Shown: in pieces, positions 1-8,488 of the stretch
How the letters are laid out: every line of letters begins with the position of its first letter
How positions within the stretch are numbered: the stretch's first letter is position 1
Assembly: GCA_023301795.1 (NCBI GenBank)
Contig: JALZVU010000180.1
Span: 1-32,552, forward strand
Reading direction: 5' to 3'
Length of the DNA stretch: 32,552 nucleotides
Source: Granulosicoccus sp.
GTDB lineage: Bacteria; Pseudomonadota; Gammaproteobacteria; Granulosicoccales; Granulosicoccaceae
Translations under genes and position numbers: made by a program
The notes under the pieces: model-generated
The model's input: only the letters and a program-made list of their open reading frames with translations
Database searches by the model: none
What the model was told of the DNA's origin: nothing

Positions 1-24
1 TAATACATCTTGAGGATTGAGTCT

Positions 25-147
25 ATGCCTGTGATTGAAGTGCACCTGCTGGAAGGCTATCAGCCTGAAGAGCGGCGCCGGTTCAGCGAATCCTTGATTG
101 ATGCTATGCGCTTGTTGGTACCGGCACCCCCGAAGGCGGCAATATGA
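25..147 (+). pseudogene. Truncated tautomerase (4-oxalocrotonate tautomerase-like) remnant
   Basis: A 40-codon frame begins with MPVIEVHLLEGY, including the Pro2 that serves as the catalytic base in 4-oxalocrotonate tautomerase-type enzymes. A GAGG-type ribosome site lies upstream. The family normally continues through a second strand and helix to about 60-75 residues, and in some hydantoinase clusters it is fused to a SnoaL/NTF2-like domain. Here the frame stops after PAPPKAAI, exactly where the next gene starts (ATGA overlap). Only the N-terminal beta-alpha half remains, so it is probably non-functional as an enzyme. It may survive because its translation couples to the hydantoinase B start. 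A genuine mini-protein cannot be excluded. Confidence 0.6.
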
Positions 148-1847
148 GTAACAAACCAAACATCGATCCCATTACGCTTGCCGTATTAGCGGGGCGCATG
201 GAGCAGATTGCAGACGAGATGGATGCAACGCTATTTAGGGCGGCCTTTAATCCCATTATTGCTGAAGCACACGATGCCAGTCATGGGCTCTATCATCCAG
301 TCACGGGTGATACTTTGGTGCAGGGTAAATCAGGTTTGCCGATATTTGTTGGCGTTATGTCGTTTGCAGTAAAAGCTGTCATCGATAAATTGGCAGCGGA
401 TAAGGACTTAGCCGATGGCGACATCTTTATATTTAATGATGCGCATATTGGTGGCACGCATTTGTCTGATATGCGCCTGGTGCGCCCGTATTTTTATCAA
501 GGTGAATTGTTTTGTTTTCTTGCCTCAGTGGGACATTGGCATGATGTGGGTGGTGCGGTGCCGGGTAATTATAATCCTGGTGCTACTGATGTCTTTCAAG
601 AAGCCTTGGTGATACCGCCGGTTCGCTTGGCGCGTGCAGGTGTCGTTAATCAAGATATCATCGATATTTTATTGCGCAACACACGCCTACCTCAATCCAC
701 CCAAGGGGATTTAAACGGGCAGCTGGGCGCGCTGGATCTGGGTGTTCAGCGCATGAATGAACTACTCGATGAATACGGCAGCAGCACGGTTGATACAGCT
801 CTTAGTGCACTCAGTGATAGCGCCGATTCCCTGATGCGAGCAGAGCTTGCGGAGTTACCCAACGGTCGTTGGGAGGCATCTGATTTTCTCGATAATGATG
901 GGATCGTCGATGAGCCACTTGAAATTCGCGTAGCGCTGACCATTCAGGATGATGCCATGATCATCGACTTTGAAGGCAGTGCGCCGCAATGTGCAGGGCC
1001 GGTTAATATTGCCTTACCCACCACAGTGGCTACCGCCTATGTAGCCATTAAACATCTATTCCCCGACTTGCCAGCTAACGCGGGTGTGATGAGATCGATC
1101 GATGTACGCGTGCCTGAAGGCTCGCTATTGTCTGCAGAATTTCCTGCACCAACCGGTGGTTATACCGAAACCATATTGCGCATGATCGACGTCATTTTTT
1201 GCGCAGCCGCTCAAGCATCGCCGGAGCTGGTTGTTGCCAATGCCTATGGCACTATCAACGCGCTTTCCATTGCGGGTAAAAGAGCCAATGGTCAACCGTG
1301 GGTGATGTTCAGTTTTTATGGCGGTGGGCACGGTGCGTGTTGCGACGGTGATGGCCTTAATCATGGTAACGCCCCCATCTCCACAGCTACCATTCCACCG
1401 ATGGAAATACTGGAAGCTGCCTATCCTGTGATGTTTCGGCAATGGGCCTTGAGGCCTGATAGTGCTGGTGTAGGTGAGCACCGGGGCGGTATGGGTGCGG
1501 TGTACGAAATTGAAGTACTTGAAGAGCGCGGCGCTGAAGCCTTTTTATTTGGTGAGCGAGGTCGGTTTGCGCCCCGTGGTATTGCTGGTGGTGGTGAGGC
1601 TGCCATGAACGTATTCAGCTATGAACAACAGGGTGAGTGGTTGCATCCGCCCATGGCCTCTAAGATGCGGGGCATCAAACTAAAACAGGGCGAGGGCGTG
1701 AAGTTGGAAACCCCCGGTGGGGGTGGCTACGGTACTGCAAGCAAACGTGATGCATCGCGAGTGGCTGAAGATGTTCGTCAAGGCTTGATGACAGCTGAGG
1801 TTGCCGATGCGCAGTTTGGTACAAGCTGGCGTGGGGTAGCGTCGTGA
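144..1847 (+). CDS. hyuB: Hydantoinase B / oxoprolinase family protein (HyuB)
   Basis: This 567-residue protein belongs to the hydantoinase B/oxoprolinase family. Together with HyuA it performs ATP-dependent opening of hydantoin-type or 5-oxoproline-type rings, and homologues are acetone carboxylase subunits. The sequence opens with the usual DPITLAVLAGRMEQIADEM and carries the family blocks FNDAHIGGTHLSDMRLVRP, VGHWHDVGG and NPGATDVFQE, with a glycine-rich SFYGGGHGA region and TPGGGGYG near the C-terminus. Length is normal for the family. The ATG overlaps the stop of the truncated tautomerase, and the stop overlaps the hyuA GTG, so the three frames are translationally coupled. The substrate cannot be read from sequence. 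Confidence 0.92.
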   Translation: MSNKPNIDPITLAVLAGRMEQIADEMDATLFRAAFNPIIAEAHDASHGLYHPVTGDTLVQGKSGLPIFVGVMSFAVKAVIDKLAADKDLADGDIFIFNDAHIGGTHLSDMRLVRPYFYQGELFCFLASVGHWHDVGGAVPGNYNPGATDVFQEALVIPPVRLARAGVVNQDIIDILLRNTRLPQSTQGDLNGQLGALDLGVQRMNELLDEYGSSTVDTALSALSDSADSLMRAELAELPNGRWEASDFLDNDGIVDEPLEIRVALTIQDDAMIIDFEGSAPQCAGPVNIALPTTVATAYVAIKHLFPDLPANAGVMRSIDVRVPEGSLLSAEFPAPTGGYTETILRMIDVIFCAAAQASPELVVANAYGTINALSIAGKRANGQPWVMFSFYGGGHGACCDGDGLNHGNAPISTATIPPMEILEAAYPVMFRQWALRPDSAGVGEHRGGMGAVYEIEVLEERGAEAFLFGERGRFAPRGIAGGGEAAMNVFSYEQQGEWLHPPMASKMRGIKLKQGEGVKLETPGGGGYGTASKRDASRVAEDVRQGLMTAEVADAQFGTSWRGVAS

Positions 1848-3940
1848 GCGTTCAGGATGATGTGGCCAAAGGCTCGATGGTGGGTGTTGATGTCGGTGGC
1901 ACCTTTACGGATGTGTTTGTATTAAATGAACTAGACGGCACTGCAGCGGTTGCCAAAGTTCCCACCACAAGGCCTGATCAATCCGGTGGCTTTTTGGCTG
2001 GCATTAAGCAACACGTTGATAATCTTTCAGACATCGCTGTAGTGGTGCATGGCACAACCGCCGGCACCAACGCCCTGTTAGAACGTAAGGGTGCACGTTG
2101 TGGTGTGATAACCACCGAAGGGCTGCGTGATGTGCTGGAGATGCGACGTCGTGATCGCCCACGTACCTGGGGATTGCGCGGTAATTTCATACCGGTGGTT
2201 GAACGTCAGTATCGGCTAGAGGTGCCAGAGCGTACTCTGGCCGATGGCACGGTACGCACTGCGGTTGATTTGTTGGCCGTGAAGGCGGCTGCATCAAAAC
2301 TACTGGCAGAAGGCTGTGAATCAGTTGCCATACTATTCGCCAACTCCTACGCCAATGCTGAAAACGAGGCAAAAGCAGCTGTTGTGGTACGCGAACTATG
2401 GCCCAACCCGCACGTAGCAACCTCATCTGAGATTCTGCCAGAGATTCGTGAGTTCGAACGCTTTTCCACCACGGCACTCAACGCGTTTCTACAACCTGAA
2501 GTATCAGGCTATCTACAGCGATTAGAGAAGGCCATGCACAGTTCAGCTCTGGCGGGCGAATTCATGATTGTGCAATCCAATGGCGGCGTCATGAGTGTGG
2601 ATACCGCTTGCCGCTTACCCATTAGAACGGCCCTTTCAGGTCCTGCTGCGGGCGTTATTGCAGCAGGCTATATCGCGCAATGTGCAGGCTTCGATAACGT
2701 GGTGACAGGGGACATGGGCGGCACCAGTTTTGATGTGTCGCTTATCGCTGATGGCCAATCCATGTTGAGCGCACAAACTTCAATCGACTTTGGCATCGTG
2801 CTACGCACACCCATGATCGAGATCACCACCATTGGTGCCGGCGGCGGTTCCATTGCGTGGGTGGACAAAGGCGGGCTGCTGCAGATCGGGCCAGAAAGTG
2901 CAGGCTCAGACCCGGGGCCTGCTGCTTATGGTTTAGGCAATACACGGCCCACGGTGACTGATGCCAACGTTGTGCTAGGGCGCATTGATTCGTCCAGCCC
3001 GATTGGCGGAAAGTTAGCATCGTTGGATAGTGATGCTGCTGCGGCTGCTATCGATGAGCACGTAGGCCAACCGCTGGGCTTAACAACGCTGGATGCTGCA
3101 GAGGCTATTTTGCGAGTTGCCAATTCTCGTATGGCAGGTGCCATTCGCCTCGTGAGCATTGAGCGCGGGTTTGATCCCAAGCAATTCGTGTTTATGCCGT
3201 TTGGTGGCGGTGGAGGTTTGCACGCAGGCGCTATGCTTAATGAGGTAGGTATTGCCAAAGCAATTGTTCCACGCTACCCGGGCGTTACCAGTGCATTGGG
3301 TTGTGTTATTGCTGATATGCGGCAAGACTTTGTGCAAACGTTTATGACCACCGTTGATGCATTGGATGAGAGTGCACTTGCCGCTTTTATGCAGAACCAT
3401 GTAGATCAAGGTTTAACAATATTGGCTGCCAGTAACACACGTTTTGTTGCGCGTAGTATGACTTTCGAGCTTGATATGGCTTATGCAGGACAGACGCACA
3501 CCTTGTCTGTACCGATTGCGGTTGAGCTTGATGGGGATACGGTGTTGCCTATGAGTAAAGAGGTAATTGTTGAAGCGTTTGATGCCACCTACCTTAAGAG
3601 CTTTGGGCGTTTGTTGCCTAAAGGCGTACGCCGGATTATTAATTTGCGCAGTGCTGTTATTGGTGAAAGGCCAAAATTTGATTTGCGTACGTTGGCACCG
3701 AAGCAGAGCATTGCTGATGACCAACCGGTTAAAGGAAAAAATAATCGGCAGGTCTACTTTGACAAGCAGTGGCACGATACCGTCATCTACGATCGGTTGA
3801 GCTTGCCCATCGGCGCGCATGTGGTCGGTCCTGCCATTCTGGAACAACCCGATACCACTGTCTTGATCGAACCTGGTTTGATTGGCAGGGTGGACGAATT
3901 TGGCAACACCATCATAGAGCAAGGCGGGCTGCGCAAATGA
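1844..3940 (+). CDS. hyuA: Hydantoinase A / oxoprolinase family protein (HyuA)
   Basis: This 698-residue partner of HyuB is the ATP-dependent ring-opening subunit with an ASKHA/actin-like ATPase fold. An N-terminal phosphate-binding motif GVDVGGTFTDVFV lies near residue 14. HGTTAGTNALLERKGA and the second nucleotide-binding block GDMGGTSFDVSLI follow, then IGAGGGSIAWVDKGG and the C-terminal region FGGGGGLHAGAM. Translation starts at a GTG whose last bases overlap the hyuB stop. The stop overlaps the ATG of the next gene. N-methylhydantoinase, 5-oxoprolinase and related specificities share this signature, so only the family is assigned. Confidence 0.92.
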   Translation: MSVQDDVAKGSMVGVDVGGTFTDVFVLNELDGTAAVAKVPTTRPDQSGGFLAGIKQHVDNLSDIAVVVHGTTAGTNALLERKGARCGVITTEGLRDVLEMRRRDRPRTWGLRGNFIPVVERQYRLEVPERTLADGTVRTAVDLLAVKAAASKLLAEGCESVAILFANSYANAENEAKAAVVVRELWPNPHVATSSEILPEIREFERFSTTALNAFLQPEVSGYLQRLEKAMHSSALAGEFMIVQSNGGVMSVDTACRLPIRTALSGPAAGVIAAGYIAQCAGFDNVVTGDMGGTSFDVSLIADGQSMLSAQTSIDFGIVLRTPMIEITTIGAGGGSIAWVDKGGLLQIGPESAGSDPGPAAYGLGNTRPTVTDANVVLGRIDSSSPIGGKLASLDSDAAAAAIDEHVGQPLGLTTLDAAEAILRVANSRMAGAIRLVSIERGFDPKQFVFMPFGGGGGLHAGAMLNEVGIAKAIVPRYPGVTSALGCVIADMRQDFVQTFMTTVDALDESALAAFMQNHVDQGLTILAASNTRFVARSMTFELDMAYAGQTHTLSVPIAVELDGDTVLPMSKEVIVEAFDATYLKSFGRLLPKGVRRIINLRSAVIGERPKFDLRTLAPKQSIADDQPVKGKNNRQVYFDKQWHDTVIYDRLSLPIGAHVVGPAILEQPDTTVLIEPGLIGRVDEFGNTIIEQGGLRK

Positions 3941-4584
3941 GCGATTCAAGTACTGCACCAGTGGGTTGGGACTTAAGCCGTACCGCGTTATTAACGATCG
4001 ATTTGCAAAATGATTTTCTGCACGCAGAGGGTGCTTATGGCAGAGCAAGGCAAGGATGTGATGCTATCGCTGCATTGCCAAATCGGATAGCCCCGATTGT
4101 GAACGCATTGCGTAATCGTGGTGGCTCTTATATTTCGGCGCAATTCACCTTAGTGCCGGGACGCGATGGTGAGCCGCTAATTGCACCACATCTCAAAGCG
4201 CTGCGGCCGTTCTTAACCAAGGGTGATTTTACGCCGGGTGGTTTCGGGCATAGTTTGGTAGATACCTTAGCGCCTGCAGACTTTACGATTGAAAAAATTG
4301 CCTATTCAGCGTTGTACCAGACCCGGCTTGAGTACATTATGCGAGCGGCTGGTATCGACAACTTGATTGTAGGTGGCATTGTTACCAATGGTGGGGTCGC
4401 CAGTACCTTGCGTGATGCGCATTTGCGCAACATTCATACGGTGATGTTAACAGACGGGTGCGCAGCGTTTGATAATGTCGTGCACGACGCTACCTTACTA
4501 TCGTTGGGTACCGTCACACATCGGATGAATTGCCAGGATACGTTGGCATGGATAGAGGCTGCGCCGAAGGTGGTTGCCTCATGA
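3937..4584 (+). CDS. Isochorismatase-fold hydrolase lacking the catalytic cysteine
   Basis: This 215-residue protein has the isochorismatase/cysteine-hydrolase fold. The start chosen is the ATG overlapping the hyuA stop; the frame is open further upstream, but that part lies inside hyuA and is not conserved-looking. The catalytic Asp sits in LLTIDLQNDF (Asp22) and the Lys in EKIAYSALYQT (Lys120). The third triad member is altered. Cysteine hydrolases have a TN-x-CV-type motif, while this protein reads VTNGGVAST, putting glycine at residue 153. In a hydantoinase operon an N-carbamoyl amidase would be expected, but that chemistry uses the missing thiol. The Cys-less arrangement resembles true isochorismatases such as EntB and PhzD, which hydrolyse without a nucleophilic Cys. 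The substrate is unknown. Confidence 0.85.
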   Translation: MSDSSTAPVGWDLSRTALLTIDLQNDFLHAEGAYGRARQGCDAIAALPNRIAPIVNALRNRGGSYISAQFTLVPGRDGEPLIAPHLKALRPFLTKGDFTPGGFGHSLVDTLAPADFTIEKIAYSALYQTRLEYIMRAAGIDNLIVGGIVTNGGVASTLRDAHLRNIHTVMLTDGCAAFDNVVHDATLLSLGTVTHRMNCQDTLAWIEAAPKVVAS

Positions 4585-5456
4585 GCACTCTGCGCAAACG
4601 GTTAAACCAAAAAAACATTCTGGTAGCACCAGGTGTGTTTGATGCACTCACAGCCGTTATCGCTACAGATGCAGGCTTTGAGGCGTTATACCTGAGCGGT
4701 GCAGCGGTAGCTTATACCCGGCTCGGTGGGCCTGACATTGGCTTGACCTCAGCTAATGAGATGGCTGAGACCATGTCATTAATTGCTGATCGTGTTAACA
4801 CGCCAGTTATCATGGATGCCGATGCTGGATTTGGTAACGCCTTGAATGCGCAACGTACCATGCAGTTGTATGAACGTGCGGGGGCTTGCGCTTTACAGCT
4901 GGAAGATCAACAGCACCCAAAACGCTGTGGGCATCTTGCAGACAAGCAGCTGGTATCAAAGGCTGAGATGTGCGGCAAAATTAAAGCGATGACCGATGCG
5001 CGTCGTTCGGATGAAACGTTGGTTGTTGCGCGCACCGATGCCATAGCAGTAGAAGGTTTCGATTTGGCGCTGGCTCGTGCTGATGCTTACATTGAAGCGG
5101 GTGCAGATGTATTGTTCATTGAAGCGCCGCAATCGCGCGCGCAACTGATGCAAATTGGTGAGCGGTATGCTGGTCAAATCCCACTGTTGGCCAATATGGT
5201 TGAAGGGGGGCATACGCCTATTACCGATGCGGATGACTTGCAACAATTAGGCTTCTCAATTGCGATATTCCCTGGCGGCATAGTGAGAGCATTAGCGCGT
5301 ACTGCACAAGATTACTACGCCAATCTACATGCTCAAGGATCAAATAAGGCATTCGCTGATCGTATGCATGATTTTGATGGGCTTAATACAATTCTAGGTA
5401 CGCAGGACATGTTGGAACGTGGCAAGCGATACACGGGTGATGATGAGCAAGGTTAA
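4581..5456 (+). CDS. Isocitrate lyase / PEP mutase family protein (methylisocitrate lyase-like)
   Basis: This 291-residue TIM-barrel enzyme belongs to the isocitrate lyase/phosphoenolpyruvate mutase superfamily. Metal-binding acidic residues are visible in VIMDADAGFGN (Asp79, Asp81) and QLEDQ. The lyase loop KRCGH occupies residues 114-118 with the catalytic Cys116, which favours C-C bond lyase activity over PEP mutase. It would split a 2-hydroxy or branched dicarboxylate to a keto acid plus a second product. The ATG overlaps the previous stop by four bases, so it is coupled to the hydrolase. The earlier in-frame start lies inside the previous gene and is not credible. The position suggests it handles the carbon skeleton released by the upstream hydrolases. 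Confidence 0.88.
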   Translation: MSTLRKRLNQKNILVAPGVFDALTAVIATDAGFEALYLSGAAVAYTRLGGPDIGLTSANEMAETMSLIADRVNTPVIMDADAGFGNALNAQRTMQLYERAGACALQLEDQQHPKRCGHLADKQLVSKAEMCGKIKAMTDARRSDETLVVARTDAIAVEGFDLALARADAYIEAGADVLFIEAPQSRAQLMQIGERYAGQIPLLANMVEGGHTPITDADDLQQLGFSIAIFPGGIVRALARTAQDYYANLHAQGSNKAFADRMHDFDGLNTILGTQDMLERGKRYTGDDEQG

Positions 5457-6819
5457 CGTTAGCCCAGCACCGGTTGGTGGATTTGATATTGAGACTGATA
5501 CGTTAATTATTGGCGCAGGCGCTTGTGGGCTGGTTGCGGCCTTAGCGGCTGTTCAACATGGTCAATCAGTTGTGGTGGTTGAGGCCGATGCAGTGCCTTC
5601 GGGTTCAACGGCGTTATCAGCCGGTTTGATACCTGCTGCTAATACTCGTTTGCAACGTGCGGCTGGCATTGAAGATTCGGCTGAGCAATTTGCTACCGAT
5701 ATCCAGAACAAAGCACATAACGAAAACTCGCAAGCTTTAGTGGGTGCACTGGCGAGTGGGTCGGCTGAAGTTATTGAGTGGTTAATCGATCAACACGGGC
5801 TGCCTTTTTCGCTAGTCGATGACTTTGACTATCCGGGTCACACCCATCGTCGTATGCACGGGCTACCGAGCCGCTCGGGTAGTGAGTTGATAAACGCGTT
5901 GCGTACTGCTTGTGAGAAGCAAGACATCGACATCATCTGTAATCGACGGGCTTCAACTATTCATTACGAAGGACTACTGATCAAAGGCGTGAGCGTCAAC
6001 AACAGTGTTGATCAAAGTATGGAATCTATTGGGTGCAATAAGGTGATTCTTGCCTGCAATGGTTTTGGTGGTAATCGGGATAGGGTGCGTGAGCATATGC
6101 CGGAGATAGAGAGTGCCTTGTGGTTTGGGCATTCAGGCAATGTTGGTGATGCTATTAGCTGGGGTGAGCAATTAGGTGCATCGGTCAAGCATTTGGGGGC
6201 TTTTCAAGGTCACGGAAACGTTGCACATCCACACGGCATATTAATTACCTGGGCGGTGATTACTCAGGGTGGGGTACAGGTCAACAACAACGGCATGCGC
6301 TTCTGGGATGAGTCGCAGGGGTATTCGGAAGCCGCGCGTGCGGTGCTGTCGCAGCCCGATGGAATTGCATTCGCTGTATTTGATGAGCGCATTGCTCATG
6401 TGGCGCGACAGTTTGAGGATTTTAAACAGGCAGAGCAGGTGGGCGCTGTGGTGGTGGCGGACACGATTGATGAGCTTAGCGATAAATTGAATTTGCCTGT
6501 GGAACCCGTGCGTTCATCATTACAGGGTATTCCTGTAAACGGCTCAGATGAGTTTGGACGTACGTTTGGTGATACGCCACTGGTCCCGCCTTATCATGCT
6601 GTACGGGTTACTGGCGCGCTGTTCCATACGCAGGGCGGGCTTGATGTTAATGAGATTGGGCAGGTCTACCATAACGATGGAGAGCTTTTTCCAAATCTTT
6701 TTGCCGGGGGTGGCGCGGCTTGTGGTGTCTCAGGAAAAGCTGATAGCGGGTATCTGTCTGGGAACGGGTTGTTGAGTGCTTTGGTGTTGGGGTATCGGGC
6801 GGGGTTGGTATCTTGCTGA
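5440..6819 (+). CDS. FAD-dependent oxidoreductase (fumarate reductase / 3-ketosteroid dehydrogenase-like flavoprotein)
   Basis: This protein of about 459 residues has an N-terminal Rossmann FAD-binding motif, IIGAGACGL (Gly25, Gly27, Gly30). At the C-terminus, NLFAGGGAACGVSG and YLSGNGLLSALVLGYRAG match the second FAD-contact region of the fumarate reductase/succinate dehydrogenase flavoprotein and ketosteroid dehydrogenase superfamily. Two adjacent ATGs (5440 and 5443) are candidate starts; both lie inside the 3' end of the lyase gene, so the genes overlap by about 14-17 bases. It is the last gene of the catabolic operon and is followed by a hairpin. It probably dehydrogenates a pathway intermediate; the acceptor and substrate are unknown. 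Confidence 0.85.
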   Translation: MMSKVNVSPAPVGGFDIETDTLIIGAGACGLVAALAAVQHGQSVVVVEADAVPSGSTALSAGLIPAANTRLQRAAGIEDSAEQFATDIQNKAHNENSQALVGALASGSAEVIEWLIDQHGLPFSLVDDFDYPGHTHRRMHGLPSRSGSELINALRTACEKQDIDIICNRRASTIHYEGLLIKGVSVNNSVDQSMESIGCNKVILACNGFGGNRDRVREHMPEIESALWFGHSGNVGDAISWGEQLGASVKHLGAFQGHGNVAHPHGILITWAVITQGGVQVNNNGMRFWDESQGYSEAARAVLSQPDGIAFAVFDERIAHVARQFEDFKQAEQVGAVVVADTIDELSDKLNLPVEPVRSSLQGIPVNGSDEFGRTFGDTPLVPPYHAVRVTGALFHTQGGLDVNEIGQVYHNDGELFPNLFAGGGAACGVSGKADSGYLSGNGLLSALVLGYRAGLVSC

Positions 6820-6853
6820 GAGACTGTTAGATTCTTTTAAGTGCAGCGGCTTG

Positions 6854-6883
6854 TTAAGACGCGCATGAACTATGCGCGCTTAA
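6854..6883. terminator. Bidirectional hairpin between convergent genes
   Basis: TTAAG (6854-6858), one unpaired A, then CGCGCAT (6860-6866) pair with ATGCGCG (6872-6878) and CTTAA (6879-6883) around a five-base loop GAACT. This 12-bp stem with one bulge lies between the convergent ends of the FAD oxidoreductase and the ParA-type gene. AT-rich arms outside the GC core supply short A and T stretches for both directions, as in bidirectional intrinsic terminators. Confidence 0.7.
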
Positions 6884-6915
6884 ATTCTAGCAAACAGGCC
6901 GTTTGTAGTATCTGC

Positions 6916-7590
6916 TTAGATCTTGAATTTTCGACAAAACTCTTTGAAGAAAGGCTCGAACCGTCGGTTACCCTCGGCGGTGCTCAGTGGCGAGCTGAAC
7001 ACAGAGGGCGTGGTGAAAATCCGCAAATCAGACAGCGAGTTGCTGAACATTTTAAGGCCGGCTTGTTTAAGTTCGGTTTCTGTTTCCGCGTTGCTTTTAC
7101 GCAGGTTTCTGCGGTTGATAAAGCCGTGGCAAATCAGGTCTTCTTTCATTTCGGCTTTGAAGGTTTTGCATTCTTCGAGGATTTCCATGAATTCCTGAGT
7201 AGCTATGGCATCGACCCCGGAACCGATTACCGGTACTAGAATTCCGTCGCAGTTATATAACAGCATGACGGTTGGGTTGTCGGCCTTCTTATCAGTCATC
7301 CGCGGTATATCAATGAAGATGACATCGTAGTCGCTGCCAAACCGTTTCAGAAAGGTATTGACTCTCCTGGGGCTTAAGGCTTCCACGTCGATGAGTGGAG
7401 TGTCATCCGGGTAGTATTCAGCTTCCTGTTCATACATGGCCAACACTGAGGCTTGTGAGTCACAGTCGATAACTAACACTTTTTTGTTTTTTTGCTCGGC
7501 AACTGCCACGGCTACCATCATGGTGACAACCGACTTTCCAACGCCACCTTTGGAATTGCAAATGCTGAATATTTTGGGATCTTTGGCCAT
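6916..7590 (-). CDS. ParA/MinD-family P-loop ATPase (orphan)
   Basis: This 224-residue protein carries the deviant Walker A motif KGGVGKS at residues 14-20, followed by VLVIDCDSQAS and the Walker B-like DVIFIDIPRM, typical of ParA/Soj/MinD ATPases. These are dimeric ATPases that position DNA or protein cargo. The start chosen is the ATG giving MAKDPKIFSICNSKGG; an upstream TTG would add 28 residues without family character. No ParB or parS partner lies nearby, and it is convergent with the catabolic operon, so it is an orphan. It could belong to a decayed mobile element or to a protein-positioning system. The N-terminal HTH found in some plasmid ParA proteins is absent. Confidence 0.85.
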   Translation of the reverse strand: MAKDPKIFSICNSKGGVGKSVVTMMVAVAVAEQKNKKVLVIDCDSQASVLAMYEQEAEYYPDDTPLIDVEALSPRRVNTFLKRFGSDYDVIFIDIPRMTDKKADNPTVMLLYNCDGILVPVIGSGVDAIATQEFMEILEECKTFKAEMKEDLICHGFINRRNLRKSNAETETELKQAGLKMFSNSLSDLRIFTTPSVFSSPLSTAEGNRRFEPFFKEFCRKFKI

Positions 7591-7799
7591 GGCAGGACTG
7601 GGGCTTAATGCGAAGCTAGGGTCGATGTAGGAGACCAGAATTCGGCGGGCATTACAACCATCAACGCGTGTCAATTATACGGAGTCTTACCAACGTGGGC
7701 CGTGCACGCCATGAGGGCTTTCGTGGGGCGGGTTTTGGCTAGCTTGACAGCCGTATTTCGTTGCAAACGTGGAAGCACTGTGTGCAGCTCACCCATGCT

Positions 7800-7819
7800 A
7801 GTATGCATTAGTGCATACT
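7800..7819. promoter_or_regulatory. Palindromic operator upstream of the VapBC-type operon
   Basis: AGTATGCA (7800-7807) and TGCATACT (7812-7819) form a perfect 8-bp inverted repeat around TTAG. It lies 16 bases before the antitoxin start. Ribbon-helix-helix antitoxins typically autoregulate by binding such palindromes, so this is the likely operator of the toxin-antitoxin pair. Binding itself is inferred. Confidence 0.6.
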
Positions 7820-7835
7820 TCAATAAGAGATTAGT

Positions 7836-8111
7836 ATGAATCAGCGAATTACAATCACTCTGGACAAGGCATTAGCGGAAGCTGCCCAGTTGGCAGTCGG
7901 TGAAGGGCGCAGTTCGTCTGTCAGTGCTTACATCGGAGAAGCGGTTGAGCTGCGAGTAAAACGGGACGCCCGATTAGCGGCTTTATCAGAACTCGTTAAT
8001 GAATATGAGCAACAGCACGGCGACATCAGTGATAGTGAACTTGCTGAGCAGGAACAAAGTGACCGGGATGCAGCAGCGGGTCTTCGCTCGGATCAGAGAC
8101 GGGCAGGGTGA
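7836..8111 (+). CDS. VapB-type antitoxin (ribbon-helix-helix)
   Basis: This 91-residue protein begins MNQRITITLDKALAEAAQLAV, a short beta strand followed by two helices as in Arc/MetJ/CopG ribbon-helix-helix DNA-binding antitoxins. An acidic, extended C-terminal half (residues about 58-85) would be the toxin-binding and neutralising segment. The stop overlaps the GTG start of the PIN-domain gene, the standard antitoxin-first arrangement that keeps antitoxin and toxin co-translated. A palindrome just upstream is its probable autoregulatory site. Confidence 0.8.
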   Translation: MNQRITITLDKALAEAAQLAVGEGRSSSVSAYIGEAVELRVKRDARLAALSELVNEYEQQHGDISDSELAEQEQSDRDAAAGLRSDQRRAG

Positions 8112-8488
8112 GCCTTATTCTGGACGCAGGGGCCTTCATCGCGATTGAGAGAGGCGATAGAGCAATGATGAGGCGATTGAAAACTGCAATGCTTGAAGGG
8201 ACAGTTCCCCTCACTCATACAGGTATCGTGGCCCAAGTCTGGCGTGGCGGGAGTGGTTCTCAAGCACTATTATCCAGAGCCTTAAAGTCTGTGGAAGTGC
8301 TGCCGTTGGATGACTCAATAGCTAGGCAAGTCGGTTCTCTTCTTGCGAAAACAAAATTGTCTGATGTGGTGGATGCAGCGGTTGTTGTCGTTGCTAACAA
8401 TGGGGACCGAATCCTCACCTCCGATCCCGATGATCTATACACACTTGCGGCTGCCAGTGGCCGACGTCTGGATGTAGTTGCGGTGTAA
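8108..8488 (+). CDS. vapC: VapC-type PIN-domain ribonuclease toxin
   Basis: This 126-residue PIN-domain protein is the toxin partner of the preceding antitoxin. PIN toxins are Mg-dependent ribonucleases that cut tRNA or rRNA. Acidic residues fitting the active site are Asp6 and Glu14 in LILDAGAFIAIE, Asp89 in LSDVVDAAV, and the Asp residues of LTSDPDDL. At the position where many VapC proteins have a second-helix Glu, this one reads VAQVWRGG with Gln43; from memory this is the usual form in one PIN subfamily rather than damage. The start is a GTG overlapping the antitoxin stop. Its probable RNase activity is of interest given the RNA ligase gene about 1 kb away. Confidence 0.85.
   Translation: MSLILDAGAFIAIERGDRAMMRRLKTAMLEGTVPLTHTGIVAQVWRGGSGSQALLSRALKSVEVLPLDDSIARQVGSLLAKTKLSDVVDAAVVVVANNGDRILTSDPDDLYTLAAASGRRLDVVAV

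Noticed and set aside
3769-3936. Upstream extension of the isochorismatase-fold protein inside hyuA
   Set aside because: The extension overlaps hyuA in another frame, while the ATGA junction at 3937 gives a standard N-terminus.
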